The notes: generated from the letters alone by a model not told the origin. A DNA stretch of 64,000 nucleotides from Carya illinoinensis (GCF_018687715.1 NC_056758.1:29142967-29206966); one strand, 5' to 3'. Positions 10,602 through 22,103 are shown, counted from the first letter of the stretch. Made by a program: numbers and translations.

Positions 10602-11308
10602 TCCTCTCCTCCTTAAAAACAAATTTCGTCCTCGAAATTTGCAGATCAACCACCAACTTAAAGCAAGCCACAAGAAAGCACATAAACCAACTGTGATCAA
10701 GATTAAGATACATACCTTCTCTATTCGAACAAGTACGGGTACTGCTCCCTCATGTCCGCTGCTCGCTCCCAAGAGAAGTCTTGAGCTAACGGATCTCCCC
10801 AAGCCACTTTAACCAAAGGTATCGTCTTGGACCTCAGCTGTTGCTCCTTCCAATCCAAGATTTGCGACGGAACAACTTCATAAGTGAGATCCGGTTGCAA
10901 CTGAATACCCGCTGGGTCGACGAAGCGTGGCTCTTGCGGTCCAAAGCTCTTCTTCAGGGATGATACGTGAAAGACATCATGAACATTCCCAAAATAATCT
11001 GGCAAAGCAACTCTATAGGCGACGGACCCTACTCTCTCCAGAATCTGAAAAGGGCCGACGTACCTCGGATCTAGCTTACTCTTCTTACCAAAACGCTTAA
11101 CTCCTCTCATGGGAGAGACTTTAAGGTAAACCCAATCACCAACTTCAAAAGACAACTCTCTCCTCCTGGTATCAGCGTAGCTTTTCTGGCGACTCTGCGC
11201 TGCCGCCATTTTATCTCTGATGATCCGGACTTGGCTTTGCATCTCTAGAATTATTTCGGGTCCAATTACCCTACTCTCCCCAACTTCATCCCAACACAAG
11301 AGCGACCT
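10602..11308 (-). pseudogene. Partial second internal region: integrase tail and chromodomain, frame intact
   Basis: Matches 3452-4157 closely, beginning with the same polypurine tract (10602-10614). The coding part 10721-11308 is open across the integrase tail and chromodomain-like end, starting inside [11 protein letters not shown]. It has Gln where the left copy has the TAG at 3895. Similarity ends abruptly at 11308, eight bases before the next element's LTR. Any apparent start codon is internal; this is a fragment. Confidence 0.88.
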
Positions 11309-11316
11309 GAAAAATA

Positions 11317-11898
11317 TGTTGAAAAAGCACCTCCATAGATTATTCGCTCGGGCAGTGCTCTATAGCTCGAGTAAAGCTTCAGAATAGAGAGTTTGTGCAT
11401 CACCTACGCTTGATAGTCAACTTGAGCAAGACCCAAACCATGAGTTCATTCGAGACTTAGCTCGAGCAAGTGCCAACCAAAGAGCTCGCTCATTTGTTGC
11501 TCGACACTTAGCTCGAGCCCAATGCCAACCCTAATATTCACTCAAGCGAATGTTCGAGTTTAGGGCTTCTTGAGCCTTGTTCTATAAATACATATTTTTC
11601 TTCATATATTAGATAACTTTTCAGCAATCGTATTACACACACACACACACAGAATTCTTTTGTAAACAATTATGAGAGCTCATTAAGTGTATTGGGATTG
11701 AAGATTCTGTGATTGATCACTTATACTTCACCTTTATTGATAGTGAATTCATTGAGTTCAACCCCGCCAATGGACGTAGACTCACATTAAGCCAAACCAC
11801 TTAAATCTTGGTGTTTTGTGTGTGATTGTGGAATTTTCTTTTATTTGCTTCTGCTATTATATTTCAAATTAGCTACTGATAGCCACTTAATCCTAACA
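11317..11898 (+). repeat. Left LTR of the gutted copia element
   Basis: 582 bp, TGTTGAAAAAGCACC... to ...TCCTAACA, with a TATAAATAC box near 11583 and a (CA)n run at 11634-11652. It aligns with 14345-14999. Confidence 0.8.
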
Positions 11899-11999
11899 AA
11901 CAGGTATCATTGTGCCAAGCTTTGTGCAAGACCTTGAGGGATGACTATGGTAAAGTTTGAAGTGGAGTAGTCAAACTTTCAACAGTCAGAGCAGTTTCA

Positions 12000-12860
12000 G
12001 TTAATGGCACATCAAGATGAAGGCTTTGCCGCGACAACTAGATTTGTCAAAAGTATTGGATGAGAATGTGTCTAATGATTCTCTTGCAACATCAAGAGAA
12101 AAAGAAGAGAAGCACACAATACTATTCTATTGTCATTATCATATGGAGTTTTGAGGGAAGTTTCTGATGAAGAGACCACTACTATTCTTTGGAAGAAACT
12201 TGAGAGTATTATATGAAGAAATCACTCGCCAACCATTTGTATTTGGAGTAACGATTATACACTCTCAAGATGAGGGAAGATACTCCTATTTCAAATCATC
12301 TAGATGAATTTAATAAGATTATTATGGATCTGAGGAATATTGACATCAAGCTTGAAGAGGAGGATCAAGTCTTAATTGTTTTGTGTTCATTGCCTATTTT
12401 ATTTGATCATTTTGTGAACTCGATGCTATATGGTAAAGATACGATCTCATTGGCAGATGTAAAATCTACTTTGAATTCTAAGGAGTTAAGAATAAAACTG
12501 GGTGTACAAGGCACAGATAGTCAAGTCTATGGCCTGTTTGGTAAATGTTCTTCTAGTAGTAGATCTAGGGAAAGAAGTTTGGAAAAAAGTAGGAGTAATT
12601 CTATTGGTAGCATTAAATTTAACAAGAAAAATGTTAAATGTCATTATTATCACAAATTTGATCATTACATGAATGAGGGTCTCAGATTGAAGAACAAGGA
12701 GGAAGGTAAAATTTCCTCTAATGTTGTTAGCATTGAAGAACAATCTAATAGCTCTAGTATTGTCCTAGCAATCAACCGGTCTAGCAGCCCTTTTTGTGAC
12801 AAGTGGTTCATAGATTTAGCTTGTACATTCCATATGTGTCCCAGGAGAGATTGATTCACT
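12000..12860 (+). pseudogene. Copia gag and start of protease, degenerate
   Basis: An open stretch from 12270 reads MREDTPISNHLDEFNKIIMD, then EEEDQVLIVLCSLP and SLADVKSTLNSKEL, the UBN2-type gag domain of Tork-like copia elements. Upstream fragments (about 12030-12260) carry the preceding gag in other frames. The zinc knuckle is ruined: the region near 12639 reads CHYYHKFDHYMNEG. The protease motif at about 12800 reads WFIDLACTFHMCPRRD, so the DSG/DSA catalytic motif is DLA. No function remains. Confidence 0.75.
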
Positions 12861-14344
12861 ACCTACAAATCAGTCAACAGTAATTCCATTTTGGTTGGAA
12901 ATGATATGGCTTATGATATTGTTGGGATCAATTCTTTCAAGATTAAAATGTATGATGGAACGTCATAACTTTGTCTAATATTTGGAACATTCCACTTTAA
13001 AGAAAAATCTTATATCTTTAGGCATTCTTGTCTCCTTTGGTTATCAATATTCAACTGCAGGTGGAGTCATTCAAGTATACAAGGCTCTTTAGTGGTAATG
13101 ACAGGGAGAAAGACGAATGATCTTTATTTTTCTTCTTGATGTTACAGTGATTGGTGCAGCTGTATATTCAAACATTCTAGATTCAAGTATTACTCATTTA
13201 TGGCACATGTGATTGGGCCACATGGGTGAATGAGTGTGGTCATTTTTGGGTGCGCAGTTTTTTCTTTGTATGATAAGAAGACAGATAAAGATTATTTTTT
13301 GAGTTAGCATTGTATTCTTGTGAAAAGTGTATAATTAAGTTTACGGCAGTTTATTTTTTATTTTATTTTTTCTAATTTTTGGGGTACATCTTGTGCAAGG
13401 TGATGCCCTATTTGTACTCATGTTTGTCGATGACCATTTGAGAAAAAAGTTTGGGTTTATTTATTTTTTAACTTTTGTTTTGTGATGTGTTTGATAATCT
13501 TCAAACATTGGAAGGTTTTGATTAAGAATCTGACAAGTAAGAAGGTAAAGCTACTTTGTACTGACATTTGGGATGGAATTTTGTTATTATCAAGTGCTGT
13601 ACAGTTGGGTCCACTCCACAAAAATGAGATAGCTGAATGAAATGAATTTGACTCTTGTGAGAAAGCCCATCATATGATTTTGGAATGCCAGGCTTGTCTA
13701 CAAATTTGGGTCAAAAGGTCAACACAATTTGCTATTGGGTTAACCTTTATTTTTCCATAACTTTTTTAGTTGTTGTTTCCACAGAAAAGGAGAGCATAAT
13801 TATAGCAAAAATGTGGAGTTGTTGGGAGAGTTTTACAATAGAGTGCATTGGTACTCTAGATCATGCTATTGAAAAGAAGCATGATTTTGATTTTGGCATT
13901 GGCTTACTATGAGAGTAGGTCTTCAATTGCGTCTGGTAGATAGAGGAGGTAGTTTGGCCACCTTCAGGATATGCCCATGCAAACTTTGTGGTGTCCTTAC
14001 TTTGGCAAAGAATATTTGTTCTTAGCCTTCATGTGTATTCAGAAGTTGTTGTTCAAGTACTTCGTCCGTATAATGTGTGTAGCTTTTGTGTGAAGAGGTT
14101 GAATCTCTTCATTAGGACCAAACTTGTGATTTGGTCAAATTGTCTATGGAATTGAAGACTTTTGGGTGGAAATTGAGTTCTTCAAAGATAGACATTGTGT
14201 TTTGTTTGGACTTGATTGGTGTTCAAAGTCTGTGATTCCCTTAGGTGATTTGGCAAAGGGGTCGGCTCTTTGGTTAATAGATTTTATTTAGGCTTGACGA
14301 AATTCAAGTCAAGATGGAGCTTTGTTGAGAGGTGGCTAGATTCC
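12861..14344 (+). other. Remaining internal sequence of the gutted copia element
   Basis: Up to about 13250 are traces of the pre-integrase zinc domain (LWHM...LGHMGE near 13198-13230). From 13250 to 14344 I recognise nothing. It is T-rich with no frame over 75 codons that looks like a protein. The rest of pol has been deleted or replaced. Confidence 0.55.
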
Positions 14345-14689
14345 TATTGAAAAAGTGGCTTCACAGATTGTTCGCTTGAGCAATGTCTCTACAGCTTGAA
14401 TGAAGGTTCAGAATAGAGAGTTCGCGTATCACTTGCTCAACAATCAACTTGAGCAGGACCCAACCTGTGAGTTCGTTCAACACTCAGCTCGAGCAAGTGC
14501 CAACCAAAGAGTTCTCTTGTTTGTTGCTCGACACTCATGTTGAGTCCAATGCTACCCCTAATGTTTGCTTGAGCACCGTTCAACACACTACTAGAGCGAA
14601 GTTTGAGTTTAGGGCTTCTCAAGTCGTGGACTATAAATACATGTTTTTCTTCATTTATTAGATAACTTTTCAGCAACCATATTATACAC

Positions 14690-14750
<61 letters not shown>

Positions 14751-14999
14751 TTTTGTAGACAATTATGAGAGCTCATTGGGTGTATTGGGGCTTTGGGATT
14801 ATAGATTCTGAGATTGATATCTTGTAATCCACTTTTGTTGATAATGAATTCATTGAGACCAACCCCGCCAGTGGACTTAGGCTCATATTGAGTCAAACCA
14901 CTTGAATCTTGGTATTCTATATGTGATTGTTGAATTTTCTTTTGTTTGCTTCTACTATTATATTTCAAATTAGCTACTGATAGCCAATTAATCCCAATA
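14345..14999 (+). repeat. Right LTR of the gutted copia element
   Basis: 655 bp, begins TATTGAAAAAGTGGC (TG changed to TA) and ends CCCAATA. It is longer than its partner mainly because of a pure GA run at 14692-14745, in the place where the left LTR has a CA run. Confidence 0.8.
14692..14745 (+). repeat. (GA)n microsatellite
   Basis: About 27 uninterrupted GA units inside the right LTR. Confidence 0.95.
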
Positions 15000-15499
15000 G
15001 ATAGAAACACTTGGAGTCAACTATTGCACATCTCTCCTCCTTTAGCATTTGTGATGAGTCATCACCAACTCATCGAACCCTTATACCATTCTCTCTCTCT
15101 CTGAGCTGCTATGTTTCTTTCTCTCTATATAGGCACAAGGTTTTACAATTATGAAGGAATATTGCAAAATAAATGAAACAAAGTATCCTCCTTTTTGAAT
15201 ATTCTAGCCGTTAATATATTTCTCCAATGGGCTTTGTAGTTTTGAAATTCCTAGCCATTTGGTGCCTCAAATTCAAACAAATTCAAATTTTCAAAATTCA
15301 AAAAAAGAAAAAGAAAAAAAAAAGACTAGCAGTTAGTACTTTTTAAGTGAAAATATGAAATACAATGGCTAAATGTATCCCTCTTTGTGGTTACTATTTT
15401 TATATAAAGGAAATTTGTCACTATTGTTTACATAAGTAATGATACACCTACAACTTTTTAATAACTTTTTATAATTTATTTTAAATCAACAATTGTAAA
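15000..15499 (+). other. Unassigned AT-rich spacer
   Basis: Between two elements. Simple-sequence patches (CT-rich near 15092-15130, A-rich near 15296-15325) and no supportable gene or element end. Confidence 0.5.
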
Positions 15500-15902
15500 T
15501 GGAAGGGATATTTGTACCCTCCAGTAATCAAGCCAACACCCATAGTTTTAGTTAAGAGATAAAGTCAAGAAGGAACTCAAACTCTTAAGAGGAAACAGAC
15601 TCAAACTCTTAAAAGGGAGTTCACTTGAATTCCTAAGAGGATAAAGGCTCAAACTCCTAAAAAGAAATGGCTTCACAAGGCTAATTGGACTTCTATCACT
15701 CCAAGAAAATAACCTCTATAAATAGCCTACAGGAGGTAACAAATACTAGACTTGATTTACTTCATCTTCTACATACACTTACCCTCATATTATTAATTTG
15801 ACTTTGGCATCGGAGTGTCCTCAGGGCAACTAGTGCTGCCTCTTTGTTCTTTGCAGGTCATCCATGTGGTTGGTGGTGTGAAACACATCCTCAACAGTGG
15901 CA
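15500..15902 (+). repeat. Left LTR of the Tat-like element
   Basis: Begins TGGAAGGGATATTTGTACCC and ends CAACAGTGGCA. It contains a TATAAATAG box near 15716. It aligns along its length with 18841-19220. Confidence 0.8.
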
Positions 15903-15991
15903 CTGTCTATGAGATCTCTATAGATTTTAACATGATTTTCACATGCCAACCATTTTCCGTTCACACGCAAACCGTGATCCAAAAGCAAGCA

Positions 15992-16910
15992 TGGCGGACA
16001 TAGAGACAATGTTGTCAGAAGCTGAGGAAAATTTGAAGTAGGCGACAGTAGTTGTCGAACAACTGCAAAAAGAGAACAAAGAACTAAAACGATAGAAAGA
16101 CGACCCCCCCTCCTGTCCAAAACAGGCAGGTTGAAGGAGATGCACATAGTCCAGAAGGCGTATACAGTGAAGAGATAGAAAAGAAAAGGTCACACGATAA
16201 ATTATGTAGTCTGATTGACAAGTATGAGGAGATGGCGAAAGGGATGGGTGATTCTTCTCCAGTGGAACAACTGCTTACTGTACAAATCTTCCTTACAACG
16301 AGGAAGCCATGGCGGTACCTCTACCATCCAAATTTAAAGTGCCGCAGATCGACTTGTATGACGGGTCCAAGGATCCCGTTGATCACCTTGAAAATTTCAA
16401 AGCATATATAACCCTTCACGGCTTTCCTAGGAAAGTGGATTGTCATACTTTCCCACTAACGTTGAAAGGGATAGTGCGGGATTGGTTTGAGACTCTACGT
16501 CTCGGATCTATTGGAAGTCTTGAGGAGCTGGAAAAGCAGTTCCTTACAAATTTATGATCAGTAAAAGGCTCTGTAGACCAGTAGCCTATCTGCTAACCGT
16601 AAAACAAAAAGAGGGAGAAAGCTTGAAGGCCTATCTGATGCACTTTAACAAATAAAGGCTCACTATGGATGACAAAGAGGAGAAGATCACCTTGGTCGCC
16701 CTCCTGGAGGGCATCTAGCCCCGAAGCCTATTCATGGCGAAGTTAGCCAGGAGAGTTCCATCCACCTTAAGGGAGTTCATGGATCAAGCAGACAATTTTG
16801 TGAATGCTAAAGACAAGTTGTAGGCTCTCTTGGGGCCGAGGAGGCAGGAAGCGAAATTGAATAGCACCTAGACTTACTAGAAGAGATCAGAAATGAGGCA
16901 TGTCCAAAAG
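15992..16910 (+). pseudogene. Tat-type gag, broken
   Basis: Starts at an ATG at 15992 (MADIETMLSEAEENLK) with two stops close behind, then an open part from 16309 with VPQIDLYDGSKDPVDHLENF, AFPxTLKG-like FPLTLKGIVRDWFETL and EELEKQFLTNL, the capsid core that packs element RNA. Later pieces (ESLKAYLMHFNK, VPSTLREFMDQADNFVNAKD) continue in frame with several stops. It ends at the GA microsatellite, where the rest of gag-pol has been lost. Confidence 0.75.
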
Positions 16911-16940
16911 CGAGCATAGCAAAAAAAACAAACAAAAAAC

Positions 16941-16943
<3 letters not shown>

Positions 16944-16999
<56 letters not shown>
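16944..16999 (+). repeat. (GA)n microsatellite
   Basis: About 28 GA units directly between the gag remnant and the 26-bp minisatellite. Confidence 0.93.
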
Positions 17000-17001
<2 letters not shown>

Positions 17002-17022
17002 CTGGAAGCATACTGCACGTAC

Positions 17023-17232
17023 ACACCCCTTGGCGGGAAACAAGGCCAACACCCTTTGGTGAACAACAAGGCCCACGCCCCTTGGTGGGCAACAAGACTC
17101 GCACGCCTCGGTGGGCAACATGACCCATGCCCCTTGGCGAGCAACAAGACCAATGCCCCTTGGCAAGCAACAAGACCCACACCCCTCAACGAGCAACAAG
17201 ACCAACGCCCCTCGGCGAGCAACAGAACTGAC
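17023..17232 (+). repeat. 26-bp minisatellite, about 8 copies
   Basis: Head-to-tail units of the type GCCCCTTGGCGAGCAACAAG plus a 6-base variable end (ACCAAT, ACCCAC, ACCAAC). All eight stay in 26-bp register, so the unit is not a multiple of three and was not kept as a peptide repeat. Confidence 0.9.
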
Positions 17233-17459
17233 ATCTTCAGCATGGAACCAGACCAAGGTCTCCGTAGAAAGTAGATATGGTTTTGTCACTGCCCGTGGAG
17301 GCCTTCATCAATGCCAAAGTATGGCTGGTTGCGGGCATTGCTCATGCGTCACCAGCCTTCACCACACTTTAGTGAAATGGCTTAGGTTTACAAATCTCAA
17401 ACTTGTAATTTATATTACACTTACCCATTTTGTTTTTGGTGAAAACTTCTCATGATGAG

Positions 17460-17870
17460 GTGCAATCCAAAGGGACGTGGAGGCCAAAAGACCCCATGAC
17501 CCCCCAACAGTTAGCCACCAATGTAGAGTTACATGCTCACGGTGCAATAAAAAAGGGTGTAGAGGTCAAAAGACCCCACGACCCCCCAACAATTAGCCAC
17601 CAGTGTCGAGTACACACTCACGATGCAATCGAAAAGAGCGTAGAGGTTAAAATACCCCACGACCCCCAACAGTTAGCCACCAAAAGTCGAGTTACACACT
17701 TGCAGTGCAACTAAAAAGGGAATGTAGGTTAAAAGACCCCATGACCTTCCAATAGTTAGCCACTAGTCTTGCATTACATAGTCGTGGTGCAACCAAAATG
17801 GTCGTGGAGGTCAAAAGACCCCACTCCCCCCAACTGTTAGCCACCAATTTCGAGTTTAAAACTCGCGATG
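17460..17870 (+). repeat. About 82-bp minisatellite, 5 copies
   Basis: Each unit has a core GTxGAGGTCAAAAGACCCCA, then GACCCCCCAACAGTTAGCCA, then CGAGTTACACACTC and GTGCAAT. Units begin near 17460, 17542, 17622, 17703 and 17788. Divergence between units is moderate and the spacing is regular. Confidence 0.88.
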
Positions 17871-18840
17871 CCCATAAAAAAAGGAAAGGTCAGGGACCGT
17901 CTGACACCACTCACACATCGCTGAGAGTCAACAGGCGGGACAAGTTATCAGACTACTCGACCTCCCTTGTGACGAGCAAATAGGCAAAAAAGGTCAAGGA
18001 CCGCCCGACCTCTCAGGCACCTAACATGTGGGCAGCTCACTGGACTGTCTAACCTGTCTCACTTGGACAGAAATATGAGCACAACATCTTGTCCAGCAAA
18101 CACCGAGTGTCTATGTTCGTGCCACAACTTCTGCCAATGGGTTACCTACGGGAACGAGCTGTCAATCTCCACAACTGAATCGCGCGGGTTTCCTTCTAAA
18201 ATGAGTTGACAGGCTCAACAGCCTCCTAATGTGGACCCAGGGAGTCGATGGGCTTCCTAACCACTTAATCGCTGGTTACTACAACACCAATAACAAAATG
18301 AGAACACCAACAACAATTTACACCAAGGGGCAGAAAATTCACTACTACCAACAATAGCAAAAACATCTAAGAAAATATACACAAAAAACCAGTCATAGAA
18401 ATATGCACTATTTGCCGACAATAAACAATCTCTCAGGCAAACACCTACGCAAATAGACAAACTCTAAATTTAGTTATGCGCTCACACATATGCGGTTAAG
18501 TACATCTCTCACTTATCTCCCCAAACTGAGCTCTTCACCGTTTGGCACAAAACAAACAGAAAATCAGGAATCAAACAGAAAATTTGGAATCACACAGGAA
18601 ACTAGAGACCAATTTTCAAATTTTATTTTGTAGATTATTGACTTGAAGATTCTCAAGGCCTTCTAAGGTTTCACAAGAGTATGGAGACACCCATATACTC
18701 ACTAGTATGGACCCTTAGTGGAGTAGGGGAAAACAAAAAGCAAGCAATCACCTAAAAGCCGGCGGGGTAAAAGGCAGGTGTAGGGAATGCAAAGTGTATA
18801 ATTTCCCATATGCCAGTACAAAGAAAATTAGCAAGGTAAC
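17871..18840 (+). other. Unassigned 3' region of the Tat-like element
   Basis: No protein-like frame. Contains C-rich phrases repeated loosely (AGGTCAGGGACCGTCTGACA at 17888 and AGGTCAAGGACCGCCCGACC at 17992). The last 100 bp are purine-rich and probably hold the polypurine tract. Confidence 0.5.
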
Positions 18841-19220
18841 TAGAAGGGATATTTGTACCCTCTAGTAATCAAGCCCATTGCCCATAATTTTAGCTAAGAG
18901 ATAAAGTCAAGAAGGGACTCAAACTCCTAAGATGGAGTTAACTCGGATTCCTAATAGGAGAAAGGCTTAGACTCCTAAAAGGAAAATGCTTCACAAGGCT
19001 AATTCGATTTCTATCCTTCCAAGACAATAACCTCTATAAATAGCCTACAGGAGGTAATAAATACTGGACTTGATTTACGTTATCTTCTACATATATTTAC
19101 CCTCGTATTATTATTCTAACTTAGGCATCGGAGTGTCCCTAGGGCAACTAGTACAGCCCCTTTGTTCTTTACAAGTCATCCATGTGGTTGGTGATATAAA
19201 ACACGTCCTTAACAGTAACA
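18841..19220 (+). repeat. Right LTR of the Tat-like element
   Basis: Begins TAGAAGGGATATTTGTACCC (TG changed to TA) and ends AACAGTAACA. It aligns with the left LTR with many substitutions, so the insertion is old. Confidence 0.8.
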
Positions 19221-20710
19221 TTTCATTAAAAAATAAATTCCATTTTACTTAACTACCTTTAATCTTAAGTAGAGTAATAAAATAATTATAGACTAATGAT
19301 TGTTTGTCATTTTCCTTTACAAAATATCAAGAATATAATTTAAGATTAATTTTTCTTTGTGGAGAAATTTCTTAAGGTTGGATAAATATCTAATCCAAAT
19401 GGTTACATATCTTTCTATGCATTTTCATTTGCAGGATTTTCTGGCAACTCGGTTTCTAGCAACTCGGTTTCCTGTACTTCATTTTTAATTCAGATACACA
19501 TACTAGTTAAACGTGCACATGTTTGATTAGACTTAATTTATTATCAAGTACTTGGTGTACAGCGCACATCATTTAAACTATAAAAATTGATTTGTAAGAT
19601 TTTATTTTTCAAATTAACTTATACCATATAAGCACTTTCCTAAGCGTACCAAAAGAATTAATCTTTTAAATCTCTAAAATAATCTCTAAAATAAATCTCT
19701 AAAAAAAAATAAAAGAAAGATAATCGACGTTAGGTGTGGGTGTGAGGTATACAGTAGGCTGATATATAGTATTCCTCTATTTAAAAATATATAGAAATTT
19801 TTATGGCTAGTAGTATTTGTGGGAATTACTTATTTAGTAGCGGGCAAAAACAATAAGCCACGATGATGAGTGTAGAAGTTAAATAGTAATTTTGTGACGA
19901 CTTCAATCCGTGGTAAAAAGTCAATTTAACTGGTTACAATAACTATTTTTCTACTAAAAGTGCATATTTTGTCCATATTTATTATCTAAGAAACAAGTTG
20001 GTGACAAAAACTATAGAAGTGGTAGAGAAAATTTTTTTGCCATCAAACACTATCGATCAAGATAATTTTATGGAAAAATGTCTATATTTATTCTCTCCAA
20101 ATATTTTGGTGACAAAAAGTTACTTTTTTCCATGACAGCTAGTCGAAGAAAAAGAATTCGTGGCAAAAGCCACAAAATATTGTAGTGTCTACACACAGGC
20201 AGCTGAAGAATATAATTTTTCTTTCATTCCCCGTTATGTATAAAGTAACAATTTCAAGTTAAAAAAACAAAACCAAACTTATAAATTAATAATATTAAAA
20301 TGAAAATGACAAAAATTGATCTAAATATGTGAAAAGTAAGAAACAATACATCCATCTGTTTGTAGAACTTCTACATGTAATAATCCAAGTGCTTAAAAAA
20401 GTAATTACTAATGATTTTTAGGATCATGTAAGAAATGATAATAATTATTTTTGAATTAATATTAAATGAATTTTCTGTCAGGCGTATAGAAGCTAAAAAT
20501 TATTAGTAGCCATTGTTTATGGCCCATTTAGTAACATTTAGGTGGATGATAAAAGGGTTGTGTGCGGTGTTAAAACCAAAATTCATATATATATATATAT
20601 ATATAAATCTAGGCAAAATTAAAAATAAAAATCAACATATCTGCTATCACAATCTAAAATTCCAAGAATAAGTTACAAAAAATAATAAGGCTGTGTTTAG
20701 GTGTTGAGGT
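19221..20710 (+). other. Unassigned AT-rich DNA with a possible CACTA-type end
   Basis: No gene. From about 19860 to 20188 there are repeated GTGGCAAAA/GGTGACAAAAA words, and the stretch ends ...CACAAAATATTGTAGTG at 20188, which in reverse begins CACTACAATATTTTGTGG, like the terminus of a small CACTA transposon. I could not find the opposite terminus. A (AT)n run lies at 20584-20604. Confidence 0.4.
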
Positions 20711-20962
20711 TATCATGAATTAATTTTATTCTTTTAAGTGTTTTATTCATCTTTGTATCACATGTTAGTCACATCTATTTTATTTCCCTATGTACTGCTA
20801 TATATACTTGCCTTTAGTCATTGTACAGACACACAATATAATTCAATTGATTCTTTTTCTTCCAGAAGATTCTCTCATCCTTGACCTTTGCTTAGCTAGG
20901 GTTTCATTCCCTACTGTGCTACGTTTTGCCCCTTTATATTTTTCTAGGGTTTACATTATACA
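20711..20962 (+). repeat. Left LTR of the outer copia element
   Basis: About 252 bp, starts TATCATGAATTAATTTTATT and ends ACATTATACA. It is followed at 20963 by TGGTATC, the beginning of a tRNA-iMet primer site. TATATATAC near 20800 is a possible TATA box. The exact first base is uncertain by a base or two. Confidence 0.82.
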
Positions 20963-20999
20963 TGGTATCTAACATCCTTTTTTTTAAATCGCTTCCATG

Positions 21000-22103
21000 G
21001 CATCATCTCACAAATCCGTTTCTAAGGATATTACTTCTCCTTACTTTTTTCATCCTAGTGATAGTCTTGGTGTCCTTTTGGTCACTTAGCCTCTTCTCGG
21101 TGAGAACTATCATGCTTGGTCCCGTTTAATGTTCATGACCCTCTCAACGAAGAACAAGTTTGGATTCATTGAGGGATTTATTCCTAAACCTTCAAATCCG
21201 ACGAATTTTCTACTTTCTCCATGGCTATGATGTAACAATATGGTGATATCTTAGATCTTAAACTCCATTTTTCTTGAAACTTCTTCTAATATATTATATA
21301 TTACAACTGTTTGTGAGATATGGTCAGATCTTAAGAAATGATTTTCTCAGAAAAATGGATCTTGTATTTTTCACTTGCAAAAATCGATTCCTCTCTTTCT
21401 CAGGGTCTCTTTCAGTGAGTAATTATTTTACTTGTCTTAAGGGTCTTTGGGATAAACTTACTAATTACAAGCTTATTCCTGCTTGTTCTTCTGAAGCTGT
21501 ACAAACGTTGAACTCCTATGTTCAAAAAGATCGTATTTTACAAATTTTTATGGGATTGAATGAATCTTTTGCACCTGCTCATGCATAAACTCTGCTTCTG
21601 GAGCCCCTGCCTCCTTTTAATAATTTTTTTTTTTTTATCTTGTCTTACAAGAGGAACAGCAACGAGAAATATCTTCTATCTCTTTGCCCATGTTGATTCA
21701 CATGTATTTGCTTTCCATATTGATGGCACTATATCTGTTAAATCCTTTTCCAAAAAGGATAAACCAGTATGTAAACACTATGAAATTACTGGTCATGTGA
21801 TTGAAAAATATTACAAGTTGCATGGTTTTCCCCCAGGCTATGAACTGAAACAGAGGCAACAGTCCATGATTAATACTGATGTCGTTAGTGATAGCAATTC
21901 CTATGATGTTTCTCATTTTTCCTTAACTAAGGCTCAGTATCAGCAGCTTCTGTCCATACTTTCTCCTTCTAAATTTGCTAATATAGTTTCTTCTACTATC
22001 AATACAGTTGTTTCGAAGAATTTTCTGGTATTATTTTTCCTCATGATAATACTCTATTTTTTCTGTTGCTCAATCTACTACATTTAAATTCCAATTCCTA
22101 GAT
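21000..22103 (+). pseudogene. Gag of the outer copia element
   Basis: Begins ATGGCATCATCTCACAAATC near 20998. Readable parts: SPYFFHPSDSLGVLLV, the GENYHAWSRLM block, STKNKFGFIEGFIPKP, LWDKLTNYKLIPAC, VCKHYEITGHVIEKYYKLHG and LTKAQYQQLLSIL. The zinc-knuckle region has C-x2-Y instead of C-x2-C, and many shifts break the frame. Packaging protein of the element, no longer functional. Confidence 0.8.

Larger units (their letters stand above)
1379..11308 (-). mobile_element. Ty3/gypsy (Tekay/Del-type chromovirus) compound: LTR - internal - LTR - partial internal
   Basis: Read on the minus strand, the order is: a 3' fragment of an internal region (11308-10602), LTR (10601-8541), PBS, gag, protease, RT, RNase H, integrase and chromodomain (8540-3452), then LTR (3451-1379). 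The two LTRs are near-identical by eye (roughly 1-2% differences over the part I compared). Both are followed by the same polypurine tract and the same 3' internal sequence, so a second element once lay to the right. The simplest origin is unequal recombination between LTRs of neighbouring copies, followed by truncation at 11308. The long LTRs (about 2.07 kb), tRNA-iMet primer site and C-terminal chromodomain-like tail fit the Tekay/Del lineage. The lineage name is from recollection of family traits. Confidence 0.9.
11317..14999 (+). mobile_element. Gutted Ty1/copia element with both LTRs
   Basis: LTRs at 11317-11898 and 14345-14999 flank a gag region and a short stretch after it, but no reverse transcriptase or RNase H. 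A degenerate tRNA-iMet primer site follows the left LTR (GGTATCATTGTGCC at about 11904-11917). Flanking bases do not form a convincing duplication. The element is non-autonomous through internal loss. Confidence 0.75.
15500..19220 (+). mobile_element. Non-autonomous Tat-like gypsy element with minisatellites
   Basis: LTRs of about 400 bp (15500-15902 and 18841-19220) flank a decayed gag, a GA microsatellite, a 26-bp and an 82-bp minisatellite and about 970 bp of unassigned sequence. There is no pol. The gag type (PLPSKFKVPQIDLYDGSKDP) is that of the Tat/Ogre/Retand group as I recall it. Tandem repeats in the 3' untranslated part of such elements are a described feature of that group. I see no clear target duplication. 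Confidence 0.78.

Noticed and set aside
15815..16003. Frame starting in the left LTR of the Tat-like element
   Set aside because: Lies across LTR and leader, differs from gag, and is not open in the other LTR beyond its end.
16900..17274. Frames of 100-160 codons with Arg-Glu or Ser-Leu runs
   Set aside because: Produced by the GA microsatellite and the 26-bp repeats, whose period is not a multiple of three.
17023..17870. CRISPR-like regular repeats
   Set aside because: Units are head to tail without unique spacers, in a plant retrotransposon. They are minisatellites.
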